NCBI GenBank assembly: GCA_025350145.1
Contig: JANXYH010000102.1
Location: forward strand, 18,681-82,680
Origin: Burkholderiales bacterium
GTDB lineage: Bacteria; Pseudomonadota; Gammaproteobacteria; Burkholderiales; Burkholderiaceae_C
DNA: 64,000 nt
Direction: 5' to 3'
The notes beneath the pieces were generated by a model, which saw nothing but the letters and a program-made list of their open reading frames with translations, was not told the DNA's origin and made no database searches. The position numbers were made by a program, and so were the translations under genes. This document shows positions 33,075 through 42,844 of this stretch, one piece after another; the first letter of the stretch is position 1, and every line of letters starts with the position of its first letter.

Positions 33075-34266
33075 GCAGCGGAAAAATCGGCTCGGCCTCG
33101 CGGTACTCGCGCGGCACGATCACCCGGATGTCGCCCTGTATCACCTGCGTCATCAGCGGCTGGGCGCCGGTGTTCTGGCCGTTCTCGAAGCGGGTCGTGC
33201 CGTAGGGCATGAAGTGGTCGGCGAACTTGCTGTTGGCCAGCGCCTCGGTGATCGCACCGCGGTCGGCACTCTTGGCGCGGCCGATCGCGTCGGCCAGCAG
33301 CCGCACCGCGGTGTAGGTGTTGAAGACCTCGTAGGTGAAGTACAGGCCCTTGGCCTCGACCCGTTTGCGCAGCGCGGCGGCGCGCTTGTCCTTGGGGTTG
33401 AACCAGTGGTTGCAGTCGATGATGCCGTTGGCAGCGTCGGGAAATTCCTTCAAGAACTTGTAGCTCGACGCCGCGCCGCCCAGCACCGAGTAAATCGCCT
33501 TGGGCTGGAACTTCTGCTGCTGCATCGTCCGCACCAGCAGGGCGTACTCGTTGAAGTAGTTGGCCGGGATCACGATGTCGGGGTTGACCGCCTTCATCCG
33601 CAGCACGATGTTGTTGAAGTCGCGGGTCGGGTTGGCGTGCTTGAGCACCTCCTTGACCTCGAAGCCGTAGCCCGGCAGCTCGCGCGCCAGCAGCGCCGCC
33701 GTGCCGCTGCCGAACAGGCTCTCCTCGTGGATGATCATCACGCTCTTGGCGGGCTTGCCGGCGAGGGTGTTGAGGACATGCAGGTTGCTGACAGCGACCT
33801 GGGCGCAGGCCTTGTAGCCGGGGCCGAAGCGGAAGGTGTTCTTCAGGCCGCGCTCGACGATCTGGTCGGCCACGCCGACGTCGACGACGTGCGGCAGGTT
33901 GTACTTGGCCGCCGCCTGGGTCGTCGCCAGGCAGATCGCCGAGGCGTAGGCACCGACGATTGCCGAGCAGCCGGCCTCGTTCATGCGCTCGACCTCGGCG
34001 GCGCCGGCCTGCGGCGTGCTCTGGGCGTCGCCGAGCACGACCTCCAGCTTGGCCCCGCCCATGGTCGCGATGCCGCTGGCGTTGATGTCCTCGATCGCCA
34101 GCAGCGCGCCCTCGCGGCACTGCTGGCCGGAGAACGCCAGCGCGCCCGTGACCGGGTGCAGGATGCCGACCTTGATGGTCTTGGGCTGGGCCCCGCCGAC
34201 CAAGGGAAAGGCCAGCGCCGCAGCGGCGGCCGATTGCTGGGCGATGAAGTGGCGGCGGTTGCGCAT
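33067..34266 (-). CDS. livK: ABC transporter substrate-binding protein LivK-like
   Basis: A 399-residue periplasmic receptor of the LivK/AmiC type. The start ATG at 34266 gives a signal sequence MRNRRHFIAQQSAAAAALAF ending near GGAQP; the RRHF pattern could allow Tat export but the Sec route is equally plausible. Mature landmarks are VGILHPVTGALAFSGQQ, LLAIEDIN and IVGAYASAICLATT. It is the first gene of the operon, so its ligand is probably the pathway substrate. The ligand may be an amide or cyclic compound rather than a branched-chain amino acid, given the enzymes downstream. Confidence 0.9.
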   Translation of the reverse strand: MRNRRHFIAQQSAAAAALAFPLVGGAQPKTIKVGILHPVTGALAFSGQQCREGALLAIEDINASGIATMGGAKLEVVLGDAQSTPQAGAAEVERMNEAGCSAIVGAYASAICLATTQAAAKYNLPHVVDVGVADQIVERGLKNTFRFGPGYKACAQVAVSNLHVLNTLAGKPAKSVMIIHEESLFGSGTAALLARELPGYGFEVKEVLKHANPTRDFNNIVLRMKAVNPDIVIPANYFNEYALLVRTMQQQKFQPKAIYSVLGGAASSYKFLKEFPDAANGIIDCNHWFNPKDKRAAALRKRVEAKGLYFTYEVFNTYTAVRLLADAIGRAKSADRGAITEALANSKFADHFMPYGTTRFENGQNTGAQPLMTQVIQGDIRVIVPREYREAEPIFPLRG

Positions 34267-34419
34267 GGTCGGTGGGCTCGGGTTGGGCAGGCGGGGGTTG
34301 TACACCAAGCCGGTGGCGCGATCCGGTCGTCGCAGCGCCGGCCGCAGCCCTGGCCGGGACTCGGTGCGGGGCTGTGCCAACATCAGCGCCAGGAACCAAA
34401 CCGGGAGCACCACGCCGCC

Positions 34420-35394
34420 ATGCTGAGCCAACACCCGCCCAGCGGCATCGCCGAGGCCATCACCGCCCTGGTTTTGCGCCGGCTGCTGCAGACCCTGCTC
34501 AAGCCGGTGTTCTCGCCGCGCCGCAGCATCGCCCTGCAACGCCGCTGGCTGGCGGCACTGTCGCGCCTGAATCGGCTGCCACGCGCTGCGGTGCTGCAGG
34601 CCGGGGTGGTTGGCGGGGTTGCCGGCGAGTGGTCGCGACCGAGCGCGGCGGGCGCTGCCAGCGGCGCCGAGGCCGGCCAATGGCTGTACCTGCACGGCGG
34701 CGCCTACTGCATCGGCTCGCCGCGCAGCCACCGCAATCTCGGCACCCGGCTGGCGCTGGGCAGCGGCATGGCCTTGTTCATGCCCGACTACCGGCTCGCG
34801 CCCGAGGCGCCGTTTCCGGCGGCGCTGGACGACGTGCTGGCGGTCTACCGCGTGATGGCGGCCCAGGGGCCGGTGGTCGTGGCCGGTGATTCGGCCGGCG
34901 GCGGGCTGGCCTTGGCGCTGGCCCTGGCGGCGCGCGAGGCCGGCCTGCCCGCGCCAGCGGCGCTGGTCTTGCTCTCGCCCTGGGCCGACATGGTGCTCGA
35001 TGGCCAGGCGCCCACGCCACCGCCGGGCGAGGCCATGCTCAGCCTGGCCTGGGCGCAGGCCTGCGCGGCGCACTACCTGGGCCGGGACACGCCGCCCAGC
35101 CACCCCTGGGCCTCGCCGTTGCGAGCCGACCTGCGCGGCCTGCCGCCTACCCTGATCCAGGCCGGCACCGACGAAATGCTGCACGACCAGGCGCTGGCGC
35201 TGCACGCGGCGCTGGTGGCGGCCGGGGTAGCGGCGCAGTGCCAGATCACGCCGCGGCGCTGGCATGTCTTCCAGCTCCATGCCGGCAGCCTGGCCTCGGC
35301 CGACGCGGCGCTGGCGCGGATGCTGGCCTTCGTCCGGGCGCTGCAACCGGCCGGGCCGCTGTCCGCGGCAGTACCGGCGGCGGTGGCCTCCTGA
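34420..35394 (+). CDS. Alpha/beta hydrolase, hormone-sensitive lipase family
   Basis: A 324-residue esterase. The oxyanion-hole motif is YLHGGAYCIGS, the nucleophile elbow VAGDSAGGGLAL, and the acid and histidine of the triad lie in GTDEMLHDQ and WHVFQLHAG. It should hydrolyse short-chain esters in the cytoplasm. The ATG at 34420 has GGGAG upstream. It is divergent from livK across 153 bp, which must hold both promoters. It is 40 bp ahead of the first cyclase gene and may be co-transcribed with it. Confidence 0.9.
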   Translation: MLSQHPPSGIAEAITALVLRRLLQTLLKPVFSPRRSIALQRRWLAALSRLNRLPRAAVLQAGVVGGVAGEWSRPSAAGAASGAEAGQWLYLHGGAYCIGSPRSHRNLGTRLALGSGMALFMPDYRLAPEAPFPAALDDVLAVYRVMAAQGPVVVAGDSAGGGLALALALAAREAGLPAPAALVLLSPWADMVLDGQAPTPPPGEAMLSLAWAQACAAHYLGRDTPPSHPWASPLRADLRGLPPTLIQAGTDEMLHDQALALHAALVAAGVAAQCQITPRRWHVFQLHAGSLASADAALARMLAFVRALQPAGPLSAAVPAAVAS

Positions 35395-35434
35395 GATCGT
35401 GGCCACAACCACAACGCTGCTGGAGGCCGCCGCC

Positions 35435-38400
35435 GTGAGTGCCACCCCACCCGCCTCGGTGCCGGCCTGGCTGGATTCGCTGGGGCTGGCGCAGTACGCC
35501 GCCGGCTTCGAGCAGCAGGCGATTGCCCTGCACATGCTGCCGGAGTTGGGCGAGGCCGAGTTCCAGCAACTCGGGGTCAAGCCGCTGGGCCACCGGATCA
35601 AGCTGATGCAGGCCGCAGCGGCGCTGCGGTCGGCCGCGCCAGTCGCCGCCGCCGCCGCCCCGCGCGCTGCCCCGGCGGTCGCCGAGCGCCGCCAACTGAC
35701 CGTGCTGTGCTGCGACATGGTCGGCTCGACAGCGCTGTCGCAGCGGCTGGATCCGGAGGACCTGCGCGCCCTGTTGCAGGCCTACCGGCAGGTCTGCGCC
35801 GAGGTGGTGGCGCGCCACCAGGGCATGGTCGCGCAGTACCTGGGCGACGGCCTGACGGTGTACTTCGGCCTGCCCCGGGCGCATGAGGACGACGCCCGGC
35901 GCGCGGTCGCCTGCGGCCTGCAACTGCTCGACGCGGTCAAGTCGATTGCCGCGCCCGAGCCGCTGCGGCTGCGGGTGGCGGTTGCCACCGGTGCGGTGGT
36001 GGTGGGCGCCGATGTCGGCGACGGCGACGCCAGCCGGCCGCCGATGGCGGTGGGCCAGACCCCGACCCTGGCGGCGCAGTTGCAGCGCCATGCCGACCCC
36101 GACCAGGTGCTGGTCGCGATCGGCACCCACCGCCTGCTGGGCGGACGCTTCGAATGCCTGGACCTGGGCGCACAGGCCCTGCCCGGGATTGCCGTGCCGC
36201 AGCGCTTGTGGCGGGTGCTGCGCGAGAGCCGGGCGGCCGACGACCACTTTGCCGCCGCCCATGCCGGCGCTCTGACGCCGCTGGTCAACCGCAGCCTCGA
36301 GATGTCGCTGCTGATGGACCGCTGGGCGCGGGCCTGCGACGGCCAGGGCCAGGTGGTGCTGCTGGCGGGTGAGGCGGGCATCGGCAAGAGCCGGGTGCTG
36401 GCCGAGTTGTGCCAGCGCGTGCCTGCCGGCAGCTTGCTGCTGCGCCTGCAGTGCTCGGGGCTGCACAGCAACTCGGCCTTCTATCCCATCACGTTGCAGA
36501 TGCAGCGCGCCGCAGGGATAGAGCGCGCTGATCTGCCCGAGCAACGCCTGGACAAGCTGGAGGCGCTGCTGCAGCGCCTGGGCCCGCAGGCGCGGCACCA
36601 TGCCCGCCAGTACGCGGCCCTGCTGTCGCTGCCGCTGGACCGCTATCCGGCGCTGCCGACCAGCCCGGCCAAGTCCCGGCAGGAGACGATTGCCGCCGTC
36701 ATCAACAACATCCTCGATGTCGCCAGCCGGCAACCGGTGCTGGTGCTGGCCGAGGACCTGCATTGGATGGACCCCTCGTCGCTGGAGGCGCTGGACGCGC
36801 TGATCGGGGGCATGCGCCAGGCGCCGGTGCTGTTGCTGCTGACCGCCCGAGACCTGCTGGGCGGACGCTGGGCGGCGCAACCCCATGCCACTTCGCTGAC
36901 CATGGTCGGCCTGAGCCGCAGCGACAGCCGGCGCCTGGTCTCGGCGCTGGCGCAGTCGCAGGCGCTGTCTGAGCTGGTCCTTGATCGCATCGTCGGCCGT
37001 GCCGACGGCGTACCGCTGGCGCTGGAGGAACTGACCCGGGCGCTGGCCGAGGCCGCCGACGCGCGCTCAGGCGCAGACGCCGAGTCAATCCAGATCCCGG
37101 CCACGCTGCAAGACTCGCTGACGGCCCGGCTCGACCAGTTGGCGGGCGCCCGCCGCGCGGTCCAGTTGGGCGCGGTGCTGGGACGGCAGTTCCCGCTGGC
37201 GCTGGTCCAGGCACTGCATGGCGACGACCGCAGCGCGGCGGCGCTGGCGGCCGAGTTGGACCTGGCGGTGGCCGCCGGCCTGCTCAGCCGCAGCGGCAGC
37301 GCTGACGATCCGCACTACGGCTTTCACCACGCCCTGGTCCATGACGCGGCCTATGAAAGCCTGCTCAAGCGCGACCGCCGGGCCCTGCATGTGCGGGCCG
37401 CTGGCCTGCTCAAGGCCCAGACCGGCGACGATGCCGCGCCCGAGCTGCTGGCCCGCCACTACACCGCCGGCCAGGCCTGGGCCGAGGCGGCGCAGTGCTG
37501 GCGCCAGGCCGGCCAGCGTGCCTCGGCAGCGGGCGCGGCCAAGGAGGCGATTGCGCACCTGGAGGCCGGCGTCGCGGCCGTCGCCCAGGTCCAAGACCCG
37601 GCCCGGCGCGACGAGCTCGAACTGGCGCTGCAGGCGGCGCTGGGTGCGGTGTACTTTGCCGCTGTCAGCTACGCCGCGCCGCAGGCGCAGGCGGCCTACC
37701 AGCGCGCCGAGGCGCTGTGCGAGCACGTCGCCGACGGCGCGCTGAAGGCCCCGGTGCTCTTCGGCGTGGGCACGTTCCAGACCATGAAGGGCGACATCCG
37801 CGCCGGCCACCGCAGCTTCCAGCGCCTGGGTGCGGTGGCCGAGGCCGCCGCCGCACCGCGGCTGCAGCTCTATGCCAGCACGGTGTTGACCTGGTCGCAT
37901 TGCCTGATCGGCCAGTACCCGCAGGCGATCGCCGCCTCGGACCGGGTGTACGCGCTCTGCCAGGCCGGCACGCCGCTGCTGCCGCGCATGGGCGCAACCG
38001 ATCCGCGCATCCTCAGCGGGTACTTCCGCGCCGCCGCGCAGTGGGCGCTGGGCCAGGTCGACGATGCCAGCGCGACCAGCGATGGCGTGCTCACCCTGGC
38101 CCGCACGCTCGACCGCTACAGCCTGGCCTATGCCCTCAACACCGCCAGCGTGCTGGTGCCGGCACTCTGTGGCGACGATGCCACCGTCTGTGCCCGCTGC
38201 GAGGAAGGCGTGGCCCTGGCGCGGGCGCTGGGCTACCCGTTCCTGGCGATCGCCGGTCAGGCCCGCCTGAGCTTGGCGCAACGCCAGGCCAGCGGTCCGG
38301 CCCCTGCGCTGGCGGCGATCGACTCCGCACTGGCCAGCCTGGGCGCAATGGGCGTGGGTTACATGCGCTGCCGCTACCTGAGCTGGCGCAGCGAGCTGCT

Positions 38401-38764
38401 GCTGGCCTTGGGTGATACCGGCGCCGCGCAACTGGCGGCGACGCAGGCACAGGACGCGCTGGCGGTGTCGGGCGAAACGTCTCAGGCCATCGAGGTCGGC
38501 CTGGCCCTGGGCCGGGTGCAGCTCGCCCAGGGCGGCGCGCAGCGGGCGCAGGCCGGGTTGACCTTGCGCAGCGCGCTGGCGACGGCGCAGGGCGCGCCCT
38601 CCTGGCAGTTGCGCGCCGCCCTGGCGCTGGCCCCGCTGGTCGCCGAGGACGACGGCCCGGCCGCCGCCGCGGCGCTGCTGGCGCCTTTGCTCGCCGGACT
38701 GGCCCAAGGCCGGCACAGCGCCGACCAGCGCCAGGCGGCAGCGCTGCTGGCGCAGTGGCGCTGA
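35435..38764 (+). CDS. SAM-cyclase-AAA ATPase-TPR signalling protein 1 (degenerate cyclase site)
   Basis: An 1109-residue multidomain protein. A SAM domain spans about 10-64, a class III nucleotide cyclase domain about 85-250, a STAND/AAA ATPase starts at about 310 (P-loop GEAGIGKS, Walker B LVLAEDLHWMDPSS), and helical TPR-like repeats fill the C-terminal half. The two metal-binding aspartates are present (D94 in CCDMVGST, D138 in YLGDGL). The transition-state pair that reads N-x3-R in active cyclases is T211 and Q215 here (GQTPTLAAQL), so cyclase activity is doubtful and a regulatory role likely. The GTG start at 35435 is supported by a strong GGAGG (35422-35426). It is a paralog of the protein at 39447. 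Confidence 0.88.
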   Translation: MSATPPASVPAWLDSLGLAQYAAGFEQQAIALHMLPELGEAEFQQLGVKPLGHRIKLMQAAAALRSAAPVAAAAAPRAAPAVAERRQLTVLCCDMVGSTALSQRLDPEDLRALLQAYRQVCAEVVARHQGMVAQYLGDGLTVYFGLPRAHEDDARRAVACGLQLLDAVKSIAAPEPLRLRVAVATGAVVVGADVGDGDASRPPMAVGQTPTLAAQLQRHADPDQVLVAIGTHRLLGGRFECLDLGAQALPGIAVPQRLWRVLRESRAADDHFAAAHAGALTPLVNRSLEMSLLMDRWARACDGQGQVVLLAGEAGIGKSRVLAELCQRVPAGSLLLRLQCSGLHSNSAFYPITLQMQRAAGIERADLPEQRLDKLEALLQRLGPQARHHARQYAALLSLPLDRYPALPTSPAKSRQETIAAVINNILDVASRQPVLVLAEDLHWMDPSSLEALDALIGGMRQAPVLLLLTARDLLGGRWAAQPHATSLTMVGLSRSDSRRLVSALAQSQALSELVLDRIVGRADGVPLALEELTRALAEAADARSGADAESIQIPATLQDSLTARLDQLAGARRAVQLGAVLGRQFPLALVQALHGDDRSAAALAAELDLAVAAGLLSRSGSADDPHYGFHHALVHDAAYESLLKRDRRALHVRAAGLLKAQTGDDAAPELLARHYTAGQAWAEAAQCWRQAGQRASAAGAAKEAIAHLEAGVAAVAQVQDPARRDELELALQAALGAVYFAAVSYAAPQAQAAYQRAEALCEHVADGALKAPVLFGVGTFQTMKGDIRAGHRSFQRLGAVAEAAAAPRLQLYASTVLTWSHCLIGQYPQAIAASDRVYALCQAGTPLLPRMGATDPRILSGYFRAAAQWALGQVDDASATSDGVLTLARTLDRYSLAYALNTASVLVPALCGDDATVCARCEEGVALARALGYPFLAIAGQARLSLAQRQASGPAPALAAIDSALASLGAMGVGYMRCRYLSWRSELLLALGDTGAAQLAATQAQDALAVSGETSQAIEVGLALGRVQLAQGGAQRAQAGLTLRSALATAQGAPSWQLRAALALAPLVAEDDGPAAAAALLAPLLAGLAQGRHSADQRQAAALLAQWR

Positions 38765-38980
38765 TTTGCGCCGCAGCGCAGCCCAGTCGGGCGCGCTTGT
38801 CAAGGCGGCAAATCCCACGCTCGCCCGGGCCGCAGCGCTGGCCCTGCCCTCCTAGAATGGCCCGCAGACAGGCGCTGCTGACCCTGCGCCGCAGGGCACG
38901 TGATCGGCATTGACGCCAGCCGACTGGCTGCCGGCATAGCCCCGGTCGCAACACTCAGAACCCGAAACCGCCCCCAGACC

Positions 38981-39421
38981 ATGACACCAGCCGATCCGTT
39001 CTCTGACGCCCTGCGGGCCTGGTCGGCGATCACCACCGCCCTGCCGGGCGCGGCCCCCAGCGGGCTGACGCCGCTGGATGCGCTGCTGGCCCAGGCGCAC
39101 TGGCACAGCTCGGCGGCACTGGCGCGGTCCGGCCAGCGCGGCAGCCAGTCCTGGCTGGACTACGGCAAAGCGGTGGCGACCCAGCCCGAGCTGACCTACC
39201 GCGTCGACGCCGCCCGTGCCCACCTGCGGCGGCTGGCCGAGATCGCCGCCGACGAGGCGCGCCAGGCCGAGCAGCAGTTGCGCGGCCTGGACGCGCAGTT
39301 GCGCGGGCTGATCGAGCCTTCGCCTTCAACCTCAGCCGAATCCGCCGAGCCCGCCGGACCAGCTGAACCCGGACAAACGCCGCCGGCCGAGCCGCAGCGC
39401 TACGCCCGGGTCAAGCCTTGA
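38981..39421 (+). CDS. Small helical hypothetical protein between the two cyclases
   Basis: A 146-residue protein I do not recognise. Residues about 55-110 are helical and rich in Ala, Gln and Arg (AARAHLRRLAEIAADEARQA, then EQQLRGLDAQLRGL), suggesting a coiled coil or phasin-like amphipathic helix. The last 30 residues are Pro/Glu/Ser-rich and flexible. It has no signal peptide. The ATG at 38981 follows a 216-bp gap after cyclase 1, and the gene ends 25 bp before cyclase 2. Its fixed position between two paralogs makes it a candidate partner or scaffold, but that is inference. Confidence 0.6.
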   Translation: MTPADPFSDALRAWSAITTALPGAAPSGLTPLDALLAQAHWHSSAALARSGQRGSQSWLDYGKAVATQPELTYRVDAARAHLRRLAEIAADEARQAEQQLRGLDAQLRGLIEPSPSTSAESAEPAGPAEPGQTPPAEPQRYARVKP

Positions 39422-39446
39422 GCCGCGGCCAGCGCAGGACGTGACG

Positions 39447-42400
39447 ATGAGCACGTCGCTCGCTGACTTTCTCGCCGGCCTGGGTCTGGGCCAATATGGC
39501 CGCCTGTTCGACGAGCAGGCGATCGACCTCGGCCTGCTGCCGGGCTTGAGCGACGCGCAACTGCAGCAGATCGGCGTCGGCCCGCTGGGCCATCGGATCA
39601 CCCTGATGCGTGCGGCTGCGGCCCTGGCGGCGGCGCAGGCCGTGACCACGGCGATCCCGATGCTGGCCGAGCGGCGTCAACTGACGGTGATGTTCTGCGA
39701 CCTGGTCGGCTCAACCGCGCTGTCGCAGCGCCTGGACCCTGAGGACCTGCGCGGCCTGATGCAGCGCTACCAACAGGTCTGCGGCGAGGTGGTGGCGCGC
39801 CACATGGGCACCGTCGCGCAATACCTGGGCGATGGCCTGATGGTCTATTTCGGCTGGCCGGTGGCGCACGAGGACGACGCCCAGCGGGCCGTGGCCTGCG
39901 GCCTGCAACTGCTGGAGGTCGTCAAGGCCATCGCCGCTGCCGAGCCGCCGCAGGTGCGTATCGGCATCGCCACCGGCCCGGTCGTGGTCGGCCTGGGCGA
40001 CGGCAGCGGCGACGCCAGCCAGCCGCGGATGGCCGTTGGCGAGACGCCCAACCTGGCGGCGCGGGTACAGGGCCAGGCCGAACCCGACCAGTTGCTGGTC
40101 GGCGCCAGTACCTGGCGGCTGCTGGGCAACTTGTTCGAGGGCCAGGATCTGGGCGAGTGCGGGTTGAAGGGCTTTGCCGCGCCGGTGCGGCTGTGGCGGG
40201 TGCTGCGCCAGGGCCGCTCGATCGCCCGCTTTGCCGCTGCGCGCCGCGCCGGGTTGACGCCTATGGTCAACCGCGATCTGGAGTTGACCCTGCTGACCGA
40301 CCGCTGGTCCCGCACTTGCGAAGGTCAGGGCCAGTCCGTGCTGCTGACGGGCGAGCCCGGCATCGGCAAGAGCCGCTTGCTGGCCGAGTTGGTCTCACGG
40401 GTGCCGGCTGGCAGCGTGCTGGTGCAGTTGCAGTGCTCGCAACTGCACAGCAATTCGGCCATGTACCCGCTGATGACCCAGGTCCTGCGCGGCGCCAGGA
40501 TCGAGGCCGCCGACAACCCCGCGCGGCGCCTGGCCAAGCTCCAGGGCGTGCTCGAATGGATAGGGCCGATGGCGGTGCGGCATGCCCGCTACTTCGCGGC
40601 GCTGCTGTCGCTGCCGCTGGACGGTTTTGCGCCGATCCAGGCCAGCCCGGCCAAGGCCAAGCTCGACATGATCGAGGCCTTCGTCCAGGTGATGCTGGCC
40701 GCAGCGCAGCAGCGCCCGGTGCTGATGCTGGCCGAAGATCTGCACTGGATGGACCCGTCGTCGCTGGAGGCGATGGACGCGCTGATAGCCGCGCTGCGCC
40801 AGGCGCCAGTGCTGATGGTGATGACCGCGCGCACCGCCATGGGCGCGCGCTGGGCGACGCAGCCGCAACACACCACGCTGGCCATGGTCGGCCTGAACCG
40901 CAGCCACAGCCTGCAGTTGGCGACATCGGTGGCCGCTGCCCATGGCCTGACCGGGCGCATGGTCGCGCGCATCGTCGCCCACACCGACGGCGTGCCGCTG
41001 TTCCTGGAAGAGCTCACCCGCGCCCTGGCCGAGGGCGTGGCGCCGCGTGGCAGCGGCAGTGCTGGCCGCCCGGCCGATGGCAATGCCGATCACGCCGACG
41101 ACACCATCACCATCCCGGCCACGCTCAAGGATTCGCTCACCGCCCGGCTCGACCAGCTTGGCAGCACCCGCCGGGCGCTGCAGCTCGGCGCGCCGCTGGG
41201 CCGGCAGTTCCGCCAATGCATGTTGCTGGCGCTGCACGGCGGCGAGGAGGCCGCGCTGGTCGCGCAGCTCGATGTGGCGATCGCTGCCGGCCTGCTCAGC
41301 CGCAACGGCGATGGCGCCGAGCCGAGCTATACCTTCCACCACGCGCTGATTCAGGACGCGGCCTATGAGTCGCTGCTCAAGAGCGACCGGCGCCTGCTGC
41401 ATGCCCATGCCGGCGCGCTGCTGCAGGCGCAGTCGAGCGAGTTGGCAGAGACCGAGCCCGAGCTGCTGGCGCGCCACTACGGTGCCGGTGAGCTCTGGGA
41501 CAAGGCCGTGCCGCTGTGGCTCAAGGCCGGGCAGCGGGCCTGGGCACGGGGGGCTGCCAAGGAGGCGATTGCCCACCTCGAAGCCGGCATCCATGCGGTC
41601 GACAAGGTGAGTTTGCCGGCGCTGCGCGATGGGCTGGAACTGGGCCTGCAATCGACCCTCGGGGTGGTCTACTTCGCGGCCGTCAGCTACGCCGCGCCGC
41701 AGGCCCAGGCGGCGTTCGAGCGCGCCGAGGCGCTGTGCGAGCGGCTCGCCGATCCGGCGATGAAGGTGCCGGTGCTGTACGGCGTCGGCGCGTTCCAGAC
41801 CATGCGCGGCGACATCATCACCGGCCACCGTGCGTTCGAGCGCCTGTGGGTCCAGGCTGAGGCCACCGGCCAGGCGCGGCTGCAGCTCTTTGCCCAGGCG
41901 GTGCTGGCCTGGTCTTACTGCAACGTTGGCGAGTTCGAGCGCGTGCTGGTCGCCGCCGCCGAGGTGCGCCGGCTGTGCGCGGCCGGCGCCCTGGTCGGCC
42001 CGCGGCTGGGCGCGGCCGATCCGCGCATCCTGGCCGAATGCTTTCGCGCCGCCGCGCTGTGGGCGCTGGGCCGGGTCGATCAGGCGCGCCAGGTCAGCGA
42101 CGATTTGCTGGCGCTGGCACGCAGCCTGGATTCGTACAGCCTGGCCTATTCGCTGAACTTTGCCGCCCTGCTGGTGCCGACCTACAGCGGCGACGACGAC
42201 ACCGTGCTGGCGCTGAGCGACGAGGGGATCGCACTGGCCACGGCGCTGGGCTACCCGCAGATGGTCTGCTCGGGCCAGATGTTCCGCCACAGCGTGCTGG
42301 GCCGGCGCAGCGCCGAGGCCGCGCGGACGGCCTTGCCGGCCCTGGATGCGGCGATGGCCGGTGTCGAAGCGATGGGCGTGGGCTACATGCGGTCGCAGTT

Positions 42401-42818
42401 CTTGGCCTGGCGTGCCAGGCTGCTGTTGCAGCTCGGCGATGTCGGTGCGGCGCAACTGGCGGTGGCCCAGGCGCTGGGCAAGGTCGAGCAGTCGGGCGGC
42501 TCGCTGATGGCCGAGGAGGTGTTGCTGGTCGAGGCCGAGGCCCTGCTGGCCCACGGCGGCGAGCAACGTGCCCTGGCCTGCGCCGCGCTGCAAACCGCCT
42601 GCGACGCGGCCCGCAGCCAGGGCGCGCTGTCGTGGCAGTTGCGGGCGACGCTGGCGCTGGCCCGGATCAGCGCCGAGGACGACGACCCCGCCGCCGCCTG
42701 CGCGCTGCTGGCGCCGCTGCTGGCCGAATTTAGCGAGGGCCATGACCGTGGCGACCTCAGGGACGCGGCGGCGCTGCTGGCGCAGTGCCGGCTGCAGCTT
42801 GAAACCACGGCCGCCTGA
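39447..42818 (+). CDS. SAM-cyclase-AAA ATPase-TPR signalling protein 2 (intact cyclase pair)
   Basis: A 1123-residue paralog of the protein at 35435, collinear along its whole length. SAM domain about 3-58; class III cyclase about 75-245 with metal aspartates D85 and D129 and the transition-state residues N202 and R206 (GETPNLAARVQ) in place; P-loop GEPGIGKS (302-309), Walker B LMLAEDLHWMDPSS, then TPR-like repeats. It could make cAMP or cGMP, perhaps gated by ATP-dependent oligomerisation through the STAND module. The ATG at 39447 has AGGA seven bases upstream. It is followed 26 bp later by the polyprenyl synthase gene, so the two are likely co-transcribed. Confidence 0.9.
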   Translation: MSTSLADFLAGLGLGQYGRLFDEQAIDLGLLPGLSDAQLQQIGVGPLGHRITLMRAAAALAAAQAVTTAIPMLAERRQLTVMFCDLVGSTALSQRLDPEDLRGLMQRYQQVCGEVVARHMGTVAQYLGDGLMVYFGWPVAHEDDAQRAVACGLQLLEVVKAIAAAEPPQVRIGIATGPVVVGLGDGSGDASQPRMAVGETPNLAARVQGQAEPDQLLVGASTWRLLGNLFEGQDLGECGLKGFAAPVRLWRVLRQGRSIARFAAARRAGLTPMVNRDLELTLLTDRWSRTCEGQGQSVLLTGEPGIGKSRLLAELVSRVPAGSVLVQLQCSQLHSNSAMYPLMTQVLRGARIEAADNPARRLAKLQGVLEWIGPMAVRHARYFAALLSLPLDGFAPIQASPAKAKLDMIEAFVQVMLAAAQQRPVLMLAEDLHWMDPSSLEAMDALIAALRQAPVLMVMTARTAMGARWATQPQHTTLAMVGLNRSHSLQLATSVAAAHGLTGRMVARIVAHTDGVPLFLEELTRALAEGVAPRGSGSAGRPADGNADHADDTITIPATLKDSLTARLDQLGSTRRALQLGAPLGRQFRQCMLLALHGGEEAALVAQLDVAIAAGLLSRNGDGAEPSYTFHHALIQDAAYESLLKSDRRLLHAHAGALLQAQSSELAETEPELLARHYGAGELWDKAVPLWLKAGQRAWARGAAKEAIAHLEAGIHAVDKVSLPALRDGLELGLQSTLGVVYFAAVSYAAPQAQAAFERAEALCERLADPAMKVPVLYGVGAFQTMRGDIITGHRAFERLWVQAEATGQARLQLFAQAVLAWSYCNVGEFERVLVAAAEVRRLCAAGALVGPRLGAADPRILAECFRAAALWALGRVDQARQVSDDLLALARSLDSYSLAYSLNFAALLVPTYSGDDDTVLALSDEGIALATALGYPQMVCSGQMFRHSVLGRRSAEAARTALPALDAAMAGVEAMGVGYMRSQFLAWRARLLLQLGDVGAAQLAVAQALGKVEQSGGSLMAEEVLLVEAEALLAHGGEQRALACAALQTACDAARSQGALSWQLRATLALARISAEDDDPAAACALLAPLLAEFSEGHDRGDLRDAAALLAQCRLQLETTAA

Positions 42819-42844
42819 GCGGTCGCAGAGATGGTCTTGAAGCG

